Shown here: one piece after another, positions 1 through 8,269 of the stretch
How the letters are laid out: the number at the start of each line of letters is the position of its first letter
Numbering within the stretch: the first letter of the stretch is position 1
Assembly (NCBI GenBank): GCA_028280605.1
Contig: JANQLL010000076.1
Location: 1-41,071, forward strand
From: Candidatus Gastranaerophilales bacterium
GTDB taxonomy: Bacteria > Cyanobacteriota > Vampirovibrionia > Gastranaerophilales > JANQFW01
Length of the DNA stretch: 41,071 nt
Direction: 5' to 3'
Made by a program: the position numbers and the translations under genes
Notes under the pieces: model-generated
The model's input: only the letters and a program-made list of their open reading frames with translations
Databases searched by the model: none
Told to the model about the DNA's origin: nothing

Positions 1-111
1 AATAAAATAGAAGATACGCTTAATGATGAAAATAATGCGATAAATGATAATATAACAGATATAAATAACAGCAAAAAAGAAGAATTGAACAAGAAAAAGC
101 CTCATTATTAG
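1..111 (+). CDS. 3' end of an unknown protein (partial)
   Basis: Frame 1 is open from the window edge to TAG at 109-111, giving the last 36 residues of a protein. The tail is rich in Asn, Asp, Ile and Lys and ends in a Lys-rich stretch followed by PHY. It is hydrophilic and looks like a disordered C-terminus. Nothing in it identifies a family. The real gene begins upstream of the window. Confidence 0.5.
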   Translation, partial: NKIEDTLNDENNAINDNITDINNSKKEELNKKKPHY

Positions 112-133
112 GGTATTAAAACACTATTATAAA

Positions 134-196
134 AAAAATAGCAATGATAAGCTCTTTATATTGAAGTTAAGAGGAGATTTTGTCATTGCTATTTTT
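134..196. repeat. 14-bp perfect inverted repeat downstream of the partial gene
   Basis: AAAAATAGCAATGA at 134-147 is the exact reverse complement of TCATTGCTATTTTT at 183-196, with a 35-nt spacer. It lies just after the stop at 111 and the right arm runs into a T-rich tract, so it could end transcription of the partial gene. The long loop makes it an unusual terminator. A variant of the right arm, TCATTGCCATTTTT, recurs at about 460, just inside the end of the next (leftward) gene. Confidence 0.4.
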
Positions 197-272
197 ATAT
201 GTGTCCATTATCCAAAAGAAAAGCACGAAACAAACTCCACCAATAATAAAGAATTTAGTCGAAAATCGTTGC

Positions 273-329
273 GTACAGCTTAAGCCAATCAATGACTCAA
301 TGTGAGTAATAGAAGTGGCGACTGCCACC
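273..329. repeat. Direct repeat, copy A, ending in a GGTGGC-type hairpin
   Basis: This 57-nt stretch is clearly similar to 390-447. Both run from GTACA, through AAGCCAxTCA and CTCAAxGTGAGT, to a short hairpin (GTGGC-GACT-GCCAC here). It lies in the gene-free stretch 112-460, where I see no credible open frame. It could be a small structured RNA, a remnant of a mobile element, or a local duplication. Confidence 0.55.
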
Positions 330-389
330 CGCAGAAAAAGCGCTAAGCAAAGTCCATCAGTAACGCTGAAAGAAAGCTATAATTGAAGT

Positions 390-447
390 GTACACCTAAA
401 GCCAGTCATTGGCTCAAGGTGAGTTATAAGAGGTGGCGACTGCCACC
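390..447. repeat. Direct repeat, copy B, ending in a GGTGGC-type hairpin
   Basis: Second copy of the 273-329 repeat, 117 bp further on. Its terminal hairpin has a 6-bp stem, GGTGGC-GACT-GCCACC. Together with copy A it fills most of the otherwise empty interval 112-460. Confidence 0.55.
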
Positions 448-460
448 AAAGGGAAGTTTA

Positions 461-1513
461 TCATTGCCATTTTTGTTGTTTTATATATGAATTCAGACTC
501 TTAGTATTAATAATCCTTCCAATTTTTTTATTCTTATGTGGTTTGTTCAATATTACATTAGCTATAGCATCAGAATATTTGGGATTTATATGATGAGCAT
601 CTAAAAAATGTTTATTATAGCTGACAGTAAACTCATTAGTATCCATAAAGTGGTAAACATTACCAAATACGGAAGTTATATCAGCCAACCAGTTAAAATA
701 ATACTCCATAAGATTTCTCTTTTTTAAAAGCTCAAGCAAAGGCTTGGAAACAGGTGTGGTAAACACAATGATCTTTGTATTCGGGTTGGATCTTACAATT
801 TTTTTAAGTTGGTCCTTAATAGTGTTGTCATATTCATAGTTGCCGTATGTCAAGTTACCGTACAAATTCAACTGCCAGTTAAGTTTGTGTTCAGTCATGC
901 CCTCTTTCCAGTTTTGGACTAATTTGTCCTTATTTTTTCTTAGCAGATAAGCTTCAGGTGGTGCAATGCCCGCAATATTAAGAAAAAGATTCTTTATTGA
1001 CCACACAAGACAGTCATAGCTTATTATTGTTTTAATTTTATGAAAAATATCCCGGGTTTTATTAAAATAAAAAGAAGGCTCGTTAATATTATCGATCTTT
1101 TGTAATTTTAAACTTTTTACAGTTTTGTTTGTTGAGAAAAAATCAAGTCCAATTACCAGATACTTAAAGTCTTTCCCGTTAATTTTCTTAGCAAATTCAA
1201 TATATTCATAATACTCATCAAATTGCATAGACTTACAAGCATAATTAAAAGCTTTTAACGGCAATAATGATGTCGGATTAATATTAGCGCTTCTACTGCT
1301 ACCAATAATCAAAGCTTCATAATTTCCCCCGGAAAAATATAAATCATTGGTCTTTTGTTGCCTTTCATCTATAACATACATTTTTTCATTAAAAATATTA
1401 GTATGAGAAAAGCAAAACATAGGATCAACAATGTAATTAATTAAAACTACTATAGATATAAGTACGGTAACTAAAGCTGAGAGCTGTATTAACCACTTAT
1501 TATATAAATTCAT
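461..1513 (-). CDS. SGNH-hydrolase-like membrane-anchored protein, partner of MBOAT acyltransferase
   Basis: Protein of 350 residues with an uncleaved N-terminal membrane anchor (about residues 9-28). The rest is probably extracytoplasmic. The GSSRS block at 71-75 resembles SGNH block I with its nucleophilic Ser. D305-A-H-H308 near the C-terminus fits the Asp-x-x-His pair of that fold. Proteins of this architecture (DltD/AlgJ/AlgX-like) receive an acyl group from an MBOAT partner and pass it to a cell-wall or secreted polymer. The MBOAT gene lies 16 bp upstream on the same strand, so the two form one operon. ATG at 1513 is preceded by AAAGGAAG. The polymer and acyl donor cannot be told from sequence. 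Confidence 0.7.
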   Translation of the reverse strand: MNLYNKWLIQLSALVTVLISIVVLINYIVDPMFCFSHTNIFNEKMYVIDERQQKTNDLYFSGGNYEALIIGSSRSANINPTSLLPLKAFNYACKSMQFDEYYEYIEFAKKINGKDFKYLVIGLDFFSTNKTVKSLKLQKIDNINEPSFYFNKTRDIFHKIKTIISYDCLVWSIKNLFLNIAGIAPPEAYLLRKNKDKLVQNWKEGMTEHKLNWQLNLYGNLTYGNYEYDNTIKDQLKKIVRSNPNTKIIVFTTPVSKPLLELLKKRNLMEYYFNWLADITSVFGNVYHFMDTNEFTVSYNKHFLDAHHINPKYSDAIANVILNKPHKNKKIGRIINTKSLNSYIKQQKWQ

Positions 1514-1529
1514 ATTATTCTTCCTTTAA

Positions 1530-2951
1530 TTAAAACTGAAAATATAAAAACTCTGAAATCTTATTCAAGTTTATAATAGCGACAAAAAGTATAATGGCAG
1601 AAGCCAGCGCTGTTTTAAAATTAGGTTGGAACTTATAGCTTAACTCATTAGTGTTTTTATATAGCCATACAATAGCAAAACATGCCAATATCAAAGATAA
1701 AATCGCCGGATCCATTTTAATATGATCAAAAGTTGATACTACAGCAGGATGATGAACAGTAAATCCGTTAAACCCGAACATCCCTTTTAGAATTTTAATA
1801 GCATCATCTATTGTTGTAGCTCTAAAAAATACCCAGCAAGTACTAACAAACATAAAGGTTATAAAAGTAGCGATATATTTATGCATTTCTATATTAAGCT
1901 TCTTCCAGAGTCTGTTAATTACAAGCGCTAAACCATGCAAAGCACCCCAAAATACAAACATCCAAGAAGCTCCGTGCCATAATCCCCCTGTTAAAAAAGT
2001 TAAGAACAAGTTTATATAAGTTCTTGCTTCTCCTTTTTTATTTCCACCCAAAGGTATATATAAATACTCTTTAAGAAACCTGGACAGTGTTATATGCCAC
2101 CTTCGCCAAAAATCTTGTATATCTATAGCTTTATAGGGGCTATTAAAGTTTATTGGGAGGCTTATATTAAATAATTTTGCCGTACCCAGCGCCATATCTG
2201 TATAACCGGAAAAATCAAAATACAACTGAAAAGTATAAGCTAAGCTGACTAACCAGGCTTCAACAAAGCCAAGGTATACAACTTCATCAAAACCTTTACC
2301 GACTACAGGAGAAAGCGAATCTGCTATTATAACTTTTTTAAATAACCCTATGCAAAAGATAAAGATACCTATAGAGATGTTTTTATTGTTAATAATAGAA
2401 TTCTTTAACTTTGCAAATTGTGGCATCATTTCTTTATGATGGACAATAGGACCGGCTATAAGCTGGGGAAAGAAACATACAAAAAGCATATAGTTTAAAA
2501 AATTATATTCTTTTATTTCTTTTTTATAAGATTCTACTACAAACGCTATTTGTTGAAATGTAAAAAAGCTTATCGCAAGTGGCAAAACCAGGTTTAATAA
2601 ATTTATATCTTCTTTAAACAAAGCATTTACGTTAGAAATAAAAAAATCAGCGTATTTAAAATAACCTAATAGAGAAAGATTAAAAACAATTCCCAAAATA
2701 AGCAAAAATTTTCTTAAATATTTTATTTCTTCATTTATCCTCAGCAGAAATTGGGCGATTGAGTAGTTAGTAGCGAGAGAAGCTAATATTATTGGCAGAT
2801 AACTGACATTCCACCAAGAGTAGAAAAACAGTGACGCTAAAACAAGCCAAATTTTTGCTATAACAGTTAGTTTAAACCTATTAAGCAAAAAGAAAACTAT
2901 GAAAACAACAGGTAAAAAGAAAATCAAATACTCAAATGAATTAAATAACAT
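1530..2951 (-). CDS. MBOAT-family O-acyltransferase (AlgI/DltB type)
   Basis: Polytopic membrane protein of 473 residues, the usual length for AlgI/DltB-type MBOAT enzymes. Two family motifs are plain: FWRRWHITLSRFLKEYLYIP at about 280-300, and GLWHGASW with the presumed catalytic His near 326. The family moves acyl groups (usually acetyl, or D-Ala in DltB) across or at the membrane onto polysaccharides. Here it is first in an operon with an SGNH-like protein, the standard two-component arrangement for O-acetylation of an exported polymer. ATG at 2951 has AAAGG ten bases upstream. No polymer synthesis genes are nearby to name the substrate. Confidence 0.88.
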   Translation of the reverse strand: MLFNSFEYLIFFLPVVFIVFFLLNRFKLTVIAKIWLVLASLFFYSWWNVSYLPIILASLATNYSIAQFLLRINEEIKYLRKFLLILGIVFNLSLLGYFKYADFFISNVNALFKEDINLLNLVLPLAISFFTFQQIAFVVESYKKEIKEYNFLNYMLFVCFFPQLIAGPIVHHKEMMPQFAKLKNSIINNKNISIGIFIFCIGLFKKVIIADSLSPVVGKGFDEVVYLGFVEAWLVSLAYTFQLYFDFSGYTDMALGTAKLFNISLPINFNSPYKAIDIQDFWRRWHITLSRFLKEYLYIPLGGNKKGEARTYINLFLTFLTGGLWHGASWMFVFWGALHGLALVINRLWKKLNIEMHKYIATFITFMFVSTCWVFFRATTIDDAIKILKGMFGFNGFTVHHPAVVSTFDHIKMDPAILSLILACFAIVWLYKNTNELSYKFQPNFKTALASAIILFVAIINLNKISEFLYFQF

Positions 2952-3493
2952 AAACTTAAACCTTTAAATTAAATAAATCCACAACTCTGTAATTTACTAA
3001 AATTTTTTAAAAAAGACATTTAATATTTGTTTTTTATAAGCAGGATGTTATTATTCTGGTTTGGAATTAAATTTCAGATTACTCTTTTCTGAGTTTTGTT
3101 TATTTTATTAGATTTAACACAATTGAATAATCTGAAAAGTATTTTTAAGCTAGTATCTTTAGTTTTTTATAAAACAAAGTTTCAAACTATAACCCTACTG
3201 ACTAGTTTGAAAAGATGTCTGCAAAAATTTAAGTTTAATTGAGGACCTGTATAACTATATTGCTTAATCTTTAAGAGAAATACAGTTTTTAAATTATTTA
3301 AAAGCCACAAATTGATTAAATCTGTTTAGTACATGAAAACTACCTTTATCTATTATTGACTAAACATTTCTGGGTATTTAAACTCAATATACAATTTTAA
3401 AATATTTTTAGTTAAGGTTTAGTATTTAGTATAAAAAATTTTTTAAAAAGGCAGTGTAGCAGAGATTAAGAGATTAAAAGGGGAATAAAGTAT
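2952..3493. other. 542-bp divergent intergenic region
   Basis: Contains no credible gene. It holds MITE-like copy 1 (3063-3172) and, right after it, a perfect 10-bp inverted repeat at 3180-3212: TTTCAAACTA, 13-nt spacer, TAGTTTGAAA. The palindrome could be an operator or an RNA hairpin. Promoters for the leftward MBOAT operon and the rightward ATP-grasp gene must lie here, but the DNA is so AT-rich that I cannot single out -10/-35 boxes. Confidence 0.6.
3063..3172 (+). repeat. MITE-like dispersed repeat, copy 1
   Basis: First of four full copies of a ~105-bp intergenic element (others at 4591-4694, 26748-26851 and, inverted, 40184-40288). Shared blocks are AATTAAATTTCAGATTACTC, a small CTC-TTTTCT-GAG hairpin, ATTTAACACxATT and AATCTGAAAAGTATTTT. 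TTTCAGATTA at the left pairs perfectly with TAATCTGAAA at the right, so the element can fold over its whole length. It sits between divergent genes. It shares about 18 further bases at the right end with copy 2 only. Confidence 0.8.
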
Positions 3494-4585
3494 ATGGCTA
3501 AAATAGTTATAACAGGAGCAGGTAGTGCTCAATCTAACGGTGTAATAAATTGCTTACTTAAAGATCCAAGTGACACCATAATAGGCCTTGGCTCTGATAT
3601 GTATGAATTATCACTTTGCAAGGCGCATAGAAAGTATCTTATACCTCATTCTACAAGCCCTGATTATAAAGAAAATTTATTAAGGATTTTAAATGCAGAA
3701 AAGCCGGATATGTTACATTTTCAGCATGACATGGAAGTTGCTGTTGCTTTAAAATTTCAAAAAGAAATAGAAGAAATAGGCGTTAAAATGCTTGTGCCTG
3801 ACTATGAAACTATTGATACTTGTGTTTATAAATATAAGTCTTGGCAAAAATTTAAAGCAGCAGGAATAACAGTTCCTGAGAACATAGTTATAAATAATGA
3901 AGATGACCTAAAACGTTCATTTGAAGAACTGGGCGATGAAAACGGAAAAATATGGCTGCGATCAATGTCTATAGGTGGTGGAGGTAAAGGATCGTTGCCT
4001 ACTAATGACTTTGCTGAAGCTTGTGAGTGGATATCTAAAAAAAACGGTTGGGGGGACTTTATTGCAGCAGAAATGCTTACAGCAAAATCTGTAACTTGGC
4101 TTTCTATATGGCATAATGGAGAACTTGTTGTTGCTCAAACTCGCAAAAGAAATTCTTGGACTCACAGTTCTTTAAGTCCTTCAGGTGTTACCGGAGTAAC
4201 TAAAGTTGGGGAAACTTGTTCTTCTGCTTTAGTTGATGAAATTGCCATAAAGGCTATAAAAGCTGTCAGTAAAGTGCCTAATGGTATTTATGGGGTTGAT
4301 ATGACTTATGATAAAAAAGGTATACCTAATCCTACAGAAATAAACATATCCAGGTTTTTCACCACAGTTCAGTTTTTTGCTGAGGCTGGTTTAAATATGC
4401 CCAAAATTATAAAAGATATTATTGTTCATAATCAATATTTAACAGGTAAAAAGAATATTAATCCTTTACCAGATGGTCTTTTATGGCTAAGAGCCATGGA
4501 CAGTGAGCCAAAGTTAACAACTTTGAAACAAATCAAGGAAGAGCTTAATGTTTTAGACAGTATGTCAACAAATAATCTAAGGTAG
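3494..4585 (+). CDS. ATP-grasp domain protein (CarB-like ligase of unknown substrate)
   Basis: Protein of 363 residues resembling the pre-ATP-grasp and ATP-grasp part of carbamoyl-phosphate-synthase-like proteins. An N-terminal Rossmann-like start (KIVITGAGSAQSNGVINCLL, residues 3-22) is followed by the ATP-grasp fold with a glycine-rich loop (SIGGGGKGS near 160) and a late metal-binding segment containing EINISRFF. ATP-grasp enzymes join a carboxylate to an amine, thiol or similar nucleophile through an acyl-phosphate. The substrate cannot be predicted. ATG has AAAGGGG upstream. A HAD phosphatase follows on the same strand, and dispersed-repeat copies lie on both sides of this gene. Confidence 0.75.
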   Translation: MAKIVITGAGSAQSNGVINCLLKDPSDTIIGLGSDMYELSLCKAHRKYLIPHSTSPDYKENLLRILNAEKPDMLHFQHDMEVAVALKFQKEIEEIGVKMLVPDYETIDTCVYKYKSWQKFKAAGITVPENIVINNEDDLKRSFEELGDENGKIWLRSMSIGGGGKGSLPTNDFAEACEWISKKNGWGDFIAAEMLTAKSVTWLSIWHNGELVVAQTRKRNSWTHSSLSPSGVTGVTKVGETCSSALVDEIAIKAIKAVSKVPNGIYGVDMTYDKKGIPNPTEINISRFFTTVQFFAEAGLNMPKIIKDIIVHNQYLTGKKNINPLPDGLLWLRAMDSEPKLTTLKQIKEELNVLDSMSTNNLR

Positions 4586-4590
4586 TATTT

Positions 4591-4694
4591 TATACTACTC
4601 ACAAATTGAATTTAAGATTAATCTTTTTAGAGAAAAGTTTATTTTACCACGTTTAACAAGATTTAATAATCTGAAAAGTATTTTAGAGTTAGTA
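4591..4694 (+). repeat. MITE-like dispersed repeat, copy 2
   Basis: Same element as 3063-3172 and in the same orientation, starting six bases after the ATP-grasp stop and ending about 33 bases before the HAD gene. The ends form an imperfect terminal inverted repeat (TACTACTCA at the left; reverse complement of the right end TACTAACTC), and the inner arms TTTAAGATTA/TAATCTGAAA pair with one mismatch. It may contribute the leader or promoter of the next gene. Confidence 0.8.
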
Positions 4695-4726
4695 TATTTA
4701 CTTTTTAAAAAAAGAGAAGATAAAAA

Positions 4727-5350
4727 ATGTTAAAGAATATATTTTTTGATTTAGATGGAACTCTAATAGATCCAAGAATAAGGCTGCATAGTCTTTTTCA
4801 AGAGTTAGCCCCAGAGTCGGAATTTTCCTTTGATGAATATTGGAAAATTAAAAGACAAAGAATAAACCAAAAGAAGATACTTACTAAGTGGTTTAATTAC
4901 CCTGAAGAGAAAATTCATAAATTTAAAAGAGCTTGGATGGAAAAAGTAGAAGAGCCTCACAGGCTAAAGCAAGACATACTTTTTGGATATACAGAAAATG
5001 TGTTGGCGAGCTTATCAAAAAAGTATGACCTTTATTTAGTTACTGCAAGGCAATTTGAAGATAGAGTGCATTCTCAGCTTGAGGATTATAATATAAAGAG
5101 CTTTTTTAAAAAAATTTTAGTCACCAAGCAGAAAGGACCAAAGTCAGAGCTAATTAAAAATAATGTTTCATATTATCCTGGTGATATTTTTATAGGAGAT
5201 ACCGGTGAGGATGTAATGACCGCGAAAGAATTGGGGATAAAAACCATTGCCGTATATTCGGGTTGTTTAAGCAAAGAAATACTAAAAGAGTATAATCCTG
5301 ATCTTATTGTCAAAGATGTAGGGGTATTTTATGAAAATAGTTCGCTATAA
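4727..5350 (+). CDS. HAD-superfamily phosphatase (PGP/Gph-like)
   Basis: Protein of 207 residues with all HAD phosphatase motifs. The nucleophile motif FDLDGTLID has D8 and D10; motif II is LVTAR near 105; a Lys lies in LVTKQKG near 137; and motif III is GDTGEDVMTAKELG near 165-178, with its acidic pair. An alpha-helical cap occupies about 20-90, as in phosphoglycolate-phosphatase-like members. It would remove phosphate from a small metabolite. It follows the ATP-grasp gene, separated by a repeat element, so joint function is possible but not shown. ATG at 4727 has a weak AGAGAAG ribosome site. Confidence 0.85.
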   Translation: MLKNIFFDLDGTLIDPRIRLHSLFQELAPESEFSFDEYWKIKRQRINQKKILTKWFNYPEEKIHKFKRAWMEKVEEPHRLKQDILFGYTENVLASLSKKYDLYLVTARQFEDRVHSQLEDYNIKSFFKKILVTKQKGPKSELIKNNVSYYPGDIFIGDTGEDVMTAKELGIKTIAVYSGCLSKEILKEYNPDLIVKDVGVFYENSSL

Positions 5351-5505
5351 GGCTGAATAGTAAATATTTCTCTTAAAAAAAAATTTTTAAAAAGATGAAA
5401 AAATGGGATTTCGCACCATGTCTATTATTGTATCTTCTATATTTTTACAATAAAATCATATTGGAATTGTAAAATTCATTAGAGCTTGAAAAAAGGTAGT
5501 AAAAA

Positions 5506-5661
5506 ATGAGACAAGCAGCAGAAACCGGTTTTTTCGCTTTTTATTTTGAGGTAATTACATTTTTATTTATTTCTTTAAATAAGACTAGACACTTTGTGAG
5601 ATTATCAAGTCAAAAGGTTTTTATGGAATTTGCATTAAATTTAAGAGGATGTTATGAATAA
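5506..5661 (+). CDS. Possible small ORF overlapping the hsdM start
   Basis: A 51-codon frame starts at ATG 5506 (AAGG 11 bases upstream) and stops at 5661, overlapping hsdM ATG 5654 by eight bases in another frame. The product would have a hydrophobic middle (GFFAFYFEVITFLFISL) and a basic C-terminal half. The overlap is of the kind seen in translational coupling, but no family is recognisable and the AT-rich DNA makes chance frames common. The rest of 5351-5653 holds nothing I can support. Confidence 0.22.
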   Translation: MRQAAETGFFAFYFEVITFLFISLNKTRHFVRLSSQKVFMEFALNLRGCYE

Positions 5662-8269
5662 ACAACAACTTGCTACAAAAATTTGGGAATCAGCAAATAA
5701 AATGCGTTCCAAAATTGAGGCGAATGAATATAAAGACTATATTTTAGGGTTTATATTTTATAAATATTTATCAGACAAACAAGTAAAATTTTTAAAAGAA
5801 AATGATTTTACAAATGAAGATATAAAAGCACTTAATGAAGATGATACTGAAACTGTAAAATATATTCAAAGTAATATCGGATATTTTATTTCTTATAAAG
5901 ACCTTTTTTCAACTTGGCTTGAATTGGGAAAAGAATTTGATGTATCAAATGTTAGAGATGCATTATCTGCTTTTAGTCGATTAATCAACTCATCACACAA
6001 AAAAGTTTTTGAAAAAATCTTTGCTACGCTACAAACAGGATTAAGTAAGCTTGGTGATAGCTCTGGTGCACAAACAAAATCTATCAGTGCTCTTATTCAG
6101 CTCATAAAAGATATCCCAATGAATGAAAAACAAGATTATGATGTAATTGGTTTTATCTACGAATACTTAATAAGTATGTTTGCTGCAAATGCAGGCAAAA
6201 AAGCCGGAGAATTTTATACTCCTCATGAAGTTTCTCTTTTAATGTCGGAAATTGTAGCTGACCATCTTAAAGAGAAAAATGAAATCAAAATTTATGACCC
6301 AACAAGCGGTTCAGGTTCTTTGCTTATTAACATCGGTAATTCTGTTGCCAAACACATTGATGATGAAAATAACATCAAGTACTATGCACAAGAAATAAAG
6401 GAAAATACATATAACCTTACTCGTATGAACTTGGTAATGCGCGGAATATTACCTGATAATATTGTAACTCGCAACGGCGATACATTAGAGGAAGATTGGC
6501 CGTTCTTTGAGGAGAATGATCCTGTTAAGACTTATGACCCGTTGTATGTAGATGCTGTGGTTTCTAATCCGCCATACTCTCAACCATGGGATCCGGCTAA
6601 TAAAAAAACTGATCCTCGTTATTCTCGTTTTGGACTTGCTCCAAAAACAAAGGCAGATTATGCATTTTTACTTCACGATTTGTACCATATCAAGCCAGAT
6701 GGAATAATGACAATTGTTTTGCCTCATGGAGTGTTGTTCCGTGGCGGTGAAGAAGGTGAAATCCGTAAAAACCTTATTGAAGGTAATCATATCGACACTA
6801 TTATCGGACTACCTGCCAATATATTCTTTGGTACAGGAATTCCTACAATTGTTATGGTGCTGAAGCAAAAACGAGAAAAGACAGATGTTCTTATTGTTGA
6901 TGCTTCAAAAGGCTTTGTTAAAGTCGGTAAAAATAACAAACTGAGAGCTTCGGATATAAAAAAGATTACAGATACAGTTATTGCAAGACAGGGCATCGAT
7001 AAATACTCTAAAGTTGTAACAAGAGATGATATTCGTAACAACGAATACAATTTGAATATACCAAGATACGTTGATTCATCTGAGAATGCAGAAACTTGGG
7101 ACATTTATGCATCTATGTTTGGCGGTATTCCTAATACTGAAATTGATGAGCTTCATGAATTTTGGAGTGCGTTGCCTGATTTGAGAAAAGATTTATTTGC
7201 TGATATTTCAAGCAATTACTCTAAAGTAGCAGTAGAAGATGTTAAAAAAGCAATTAGGGAACACCATAATGTTAAAGAATTTATAGAGCTTTATAATAAA
7301 TCTTTTGGTGATTTTCATTCTTACCTGAAAAAAGAATTGCTAAGTGAAATGGAATCTATAAATACGTCAAAAGAAAAAGTTATACTTAGTGATGATATAT
7401 TTAAAAGGCTTGAACCTATTCCTTTGACAGATAAATACGAAGCGTATCAGTTGCTTGATGACGACTGGACAAAAGTATCAGTTGACCTGGAAATCATACA
7501 GACAGAAGGCTTTAATGTTACTAAAACGGTCGACCCTAATATGGTAATTAAGAAAAAAAACGGCAAAGAGCAAGAAGTTCAAGATGGATGGGTTGGACAC
7601 GTTCTTCCGTTTGAACTTGTGCAAGAAACCTTGTTAAAAGACAAACTTAACCAACTAAAAGACAAAGAAAACAGGCTTTTAGAAATTTCTTCTGAATACG
7701 GAGAAATTATCGACTCACTTTCTGAGGAAGAAAAAGAATCAAACGTTTTAAATGAAGCTGGTGATGCTTTTGTGAACAAAGAAGTTACCAAAAAAGCAAA
7801 GGAAATCGTGGCAGAATTTAAAGCTTCAAAGCAAACAGTACCCAAATATACAGGAGCTGAAGACTCTTTCGAAACAAAAATCGTGCATGTATCTAACCTG
7901 ATAGAAGAAAACAAAGAGTTGAATAAGCAGATTAAAAAAGAAGCGGCAGAGTTGCATCTTTTAACGAAGAAGACTATTGAAAATCTAACCGATGAACAGG
8001 TTTTGAAATTATTGGAAGAAAAATGGATTAAGCCGTTTGTTTTCAGTATAAATAATCTTCCTAACGCGATTATAGTTTATTTAGCGACAAAAATACAAGC
8101 TCTTTCAGAAAAATACGCAACTACATATTCGGACGTAGAATCGCAAATTCAAGAAACAGAAGTAAAGTTGGCTTCTCTGATTGATGAACTTGAAGGTGAT
8201 GAATTCGATATGCAAGGTCTTAATGAGTTCAAGGCATTGCTTGCAGGGGCGTGTTATGTCGAAAAATAA
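5654..8269 (+). CDS. hsdM: Type I restriction-modification DNA methyltransferase subunit HsdM
   Basis: Protein of 871 residues. The HsdM N-terminal helical domain is at 1-150, followed by a gamma-class adenine methyltransferase core: SAM-binding motif I DPTSGSGSLL at 215-224 and catalytic NPPY at 305-308 (SNPPYSQPWD). It methylates adenine at the site chosen by HsdS. Classical HsdM is about 500-530 residues. The extra ~350 residues (from about 520) are charged, helix-rich and probably coiled-coil, as in a longer HsdM subgroup. AGAGGA precedes ATG 5654. First gene of hsdM-hsdS-fic-hsdR, overlapping hsdS by 14 bp. Confidence 0.95.
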   Translation: MNKQQLATKIWESANKMRSKIEANEYKDYILGFIFYKYLSDKQVKFLKENDFTNEDIKALNEDDTETVKYIQSNIGYFISYKDLFSTWLELGKEFDVSNVRDALSAFSRLINSSHKKVFEKIFATLQTGLSKLGDSSGAQTKSISALIQLIKDIPMNEKQDYDVIGFIYEYLISMFAANAGKKAGEFYTPHEVSLLMSEIVADHLKEKNEIKIYDPTSGSGSLLINIGNSVAKHIDDENNIKYYAQEIKENTYNLTRMNLVMRGILPDNIVTRNGDTLEEDWPFFEENDPVKTYDPLYVDAVVSNPPYSQPWDPANKKTDPRYSRFGLAPKTKADYAFLLHDLYHIKPDGIMTIVLPHGVLFRGGEEGEIRKNLIEGNHIDTIIGLPANIFFGTGIPTIVMVLKQKREKTDVLIVDASKGFVKVGKNNKLRASDIKKITDTVIARQGIDKYSKVVTRDDIRNNEYNLNIPRYVDSSENAETWDIYASMFGGIPNTEIDELHEFWSALPDLRKDLFADISSNYSKVAVEDVKKAIREHHNVKEFIELYNKSFGDFHSYLKKELLSEMESINTSKEKVILSDDIFKRLEPIPLTDKYEAYQLLDDDWTKVSVDLEIIQTEGFNVTKTVDPNMVIKKKNGKEQEVQDGWVGHVLPFELVQETLLKDKLNQLKDKENRLLEISSEYGEIIDSLSEEEKESNVLNEAGDAFVNKEVTKKAKEIVAEFKASKQTVPKYTGAEDSFETKIVHVSNLIEENKELNKQIKKEAAELHLLTKKTIENLTDEQVLKLLEEKWIKPFVFSINNLPNAIIVYLATKIQALSEKYATTYSDVESQIQETEVKLASLIDELEGDEFDMQGLNEFKALLAGACYVEK

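Noticed and set aside
8181..8255. Upstream extension of hsdS
   Set aside because: It lies entirely in hsdM coding sequence and has no ribosome site, whereas ATG 8256 has AGGGG and gives a standard HsdS N-terminus.
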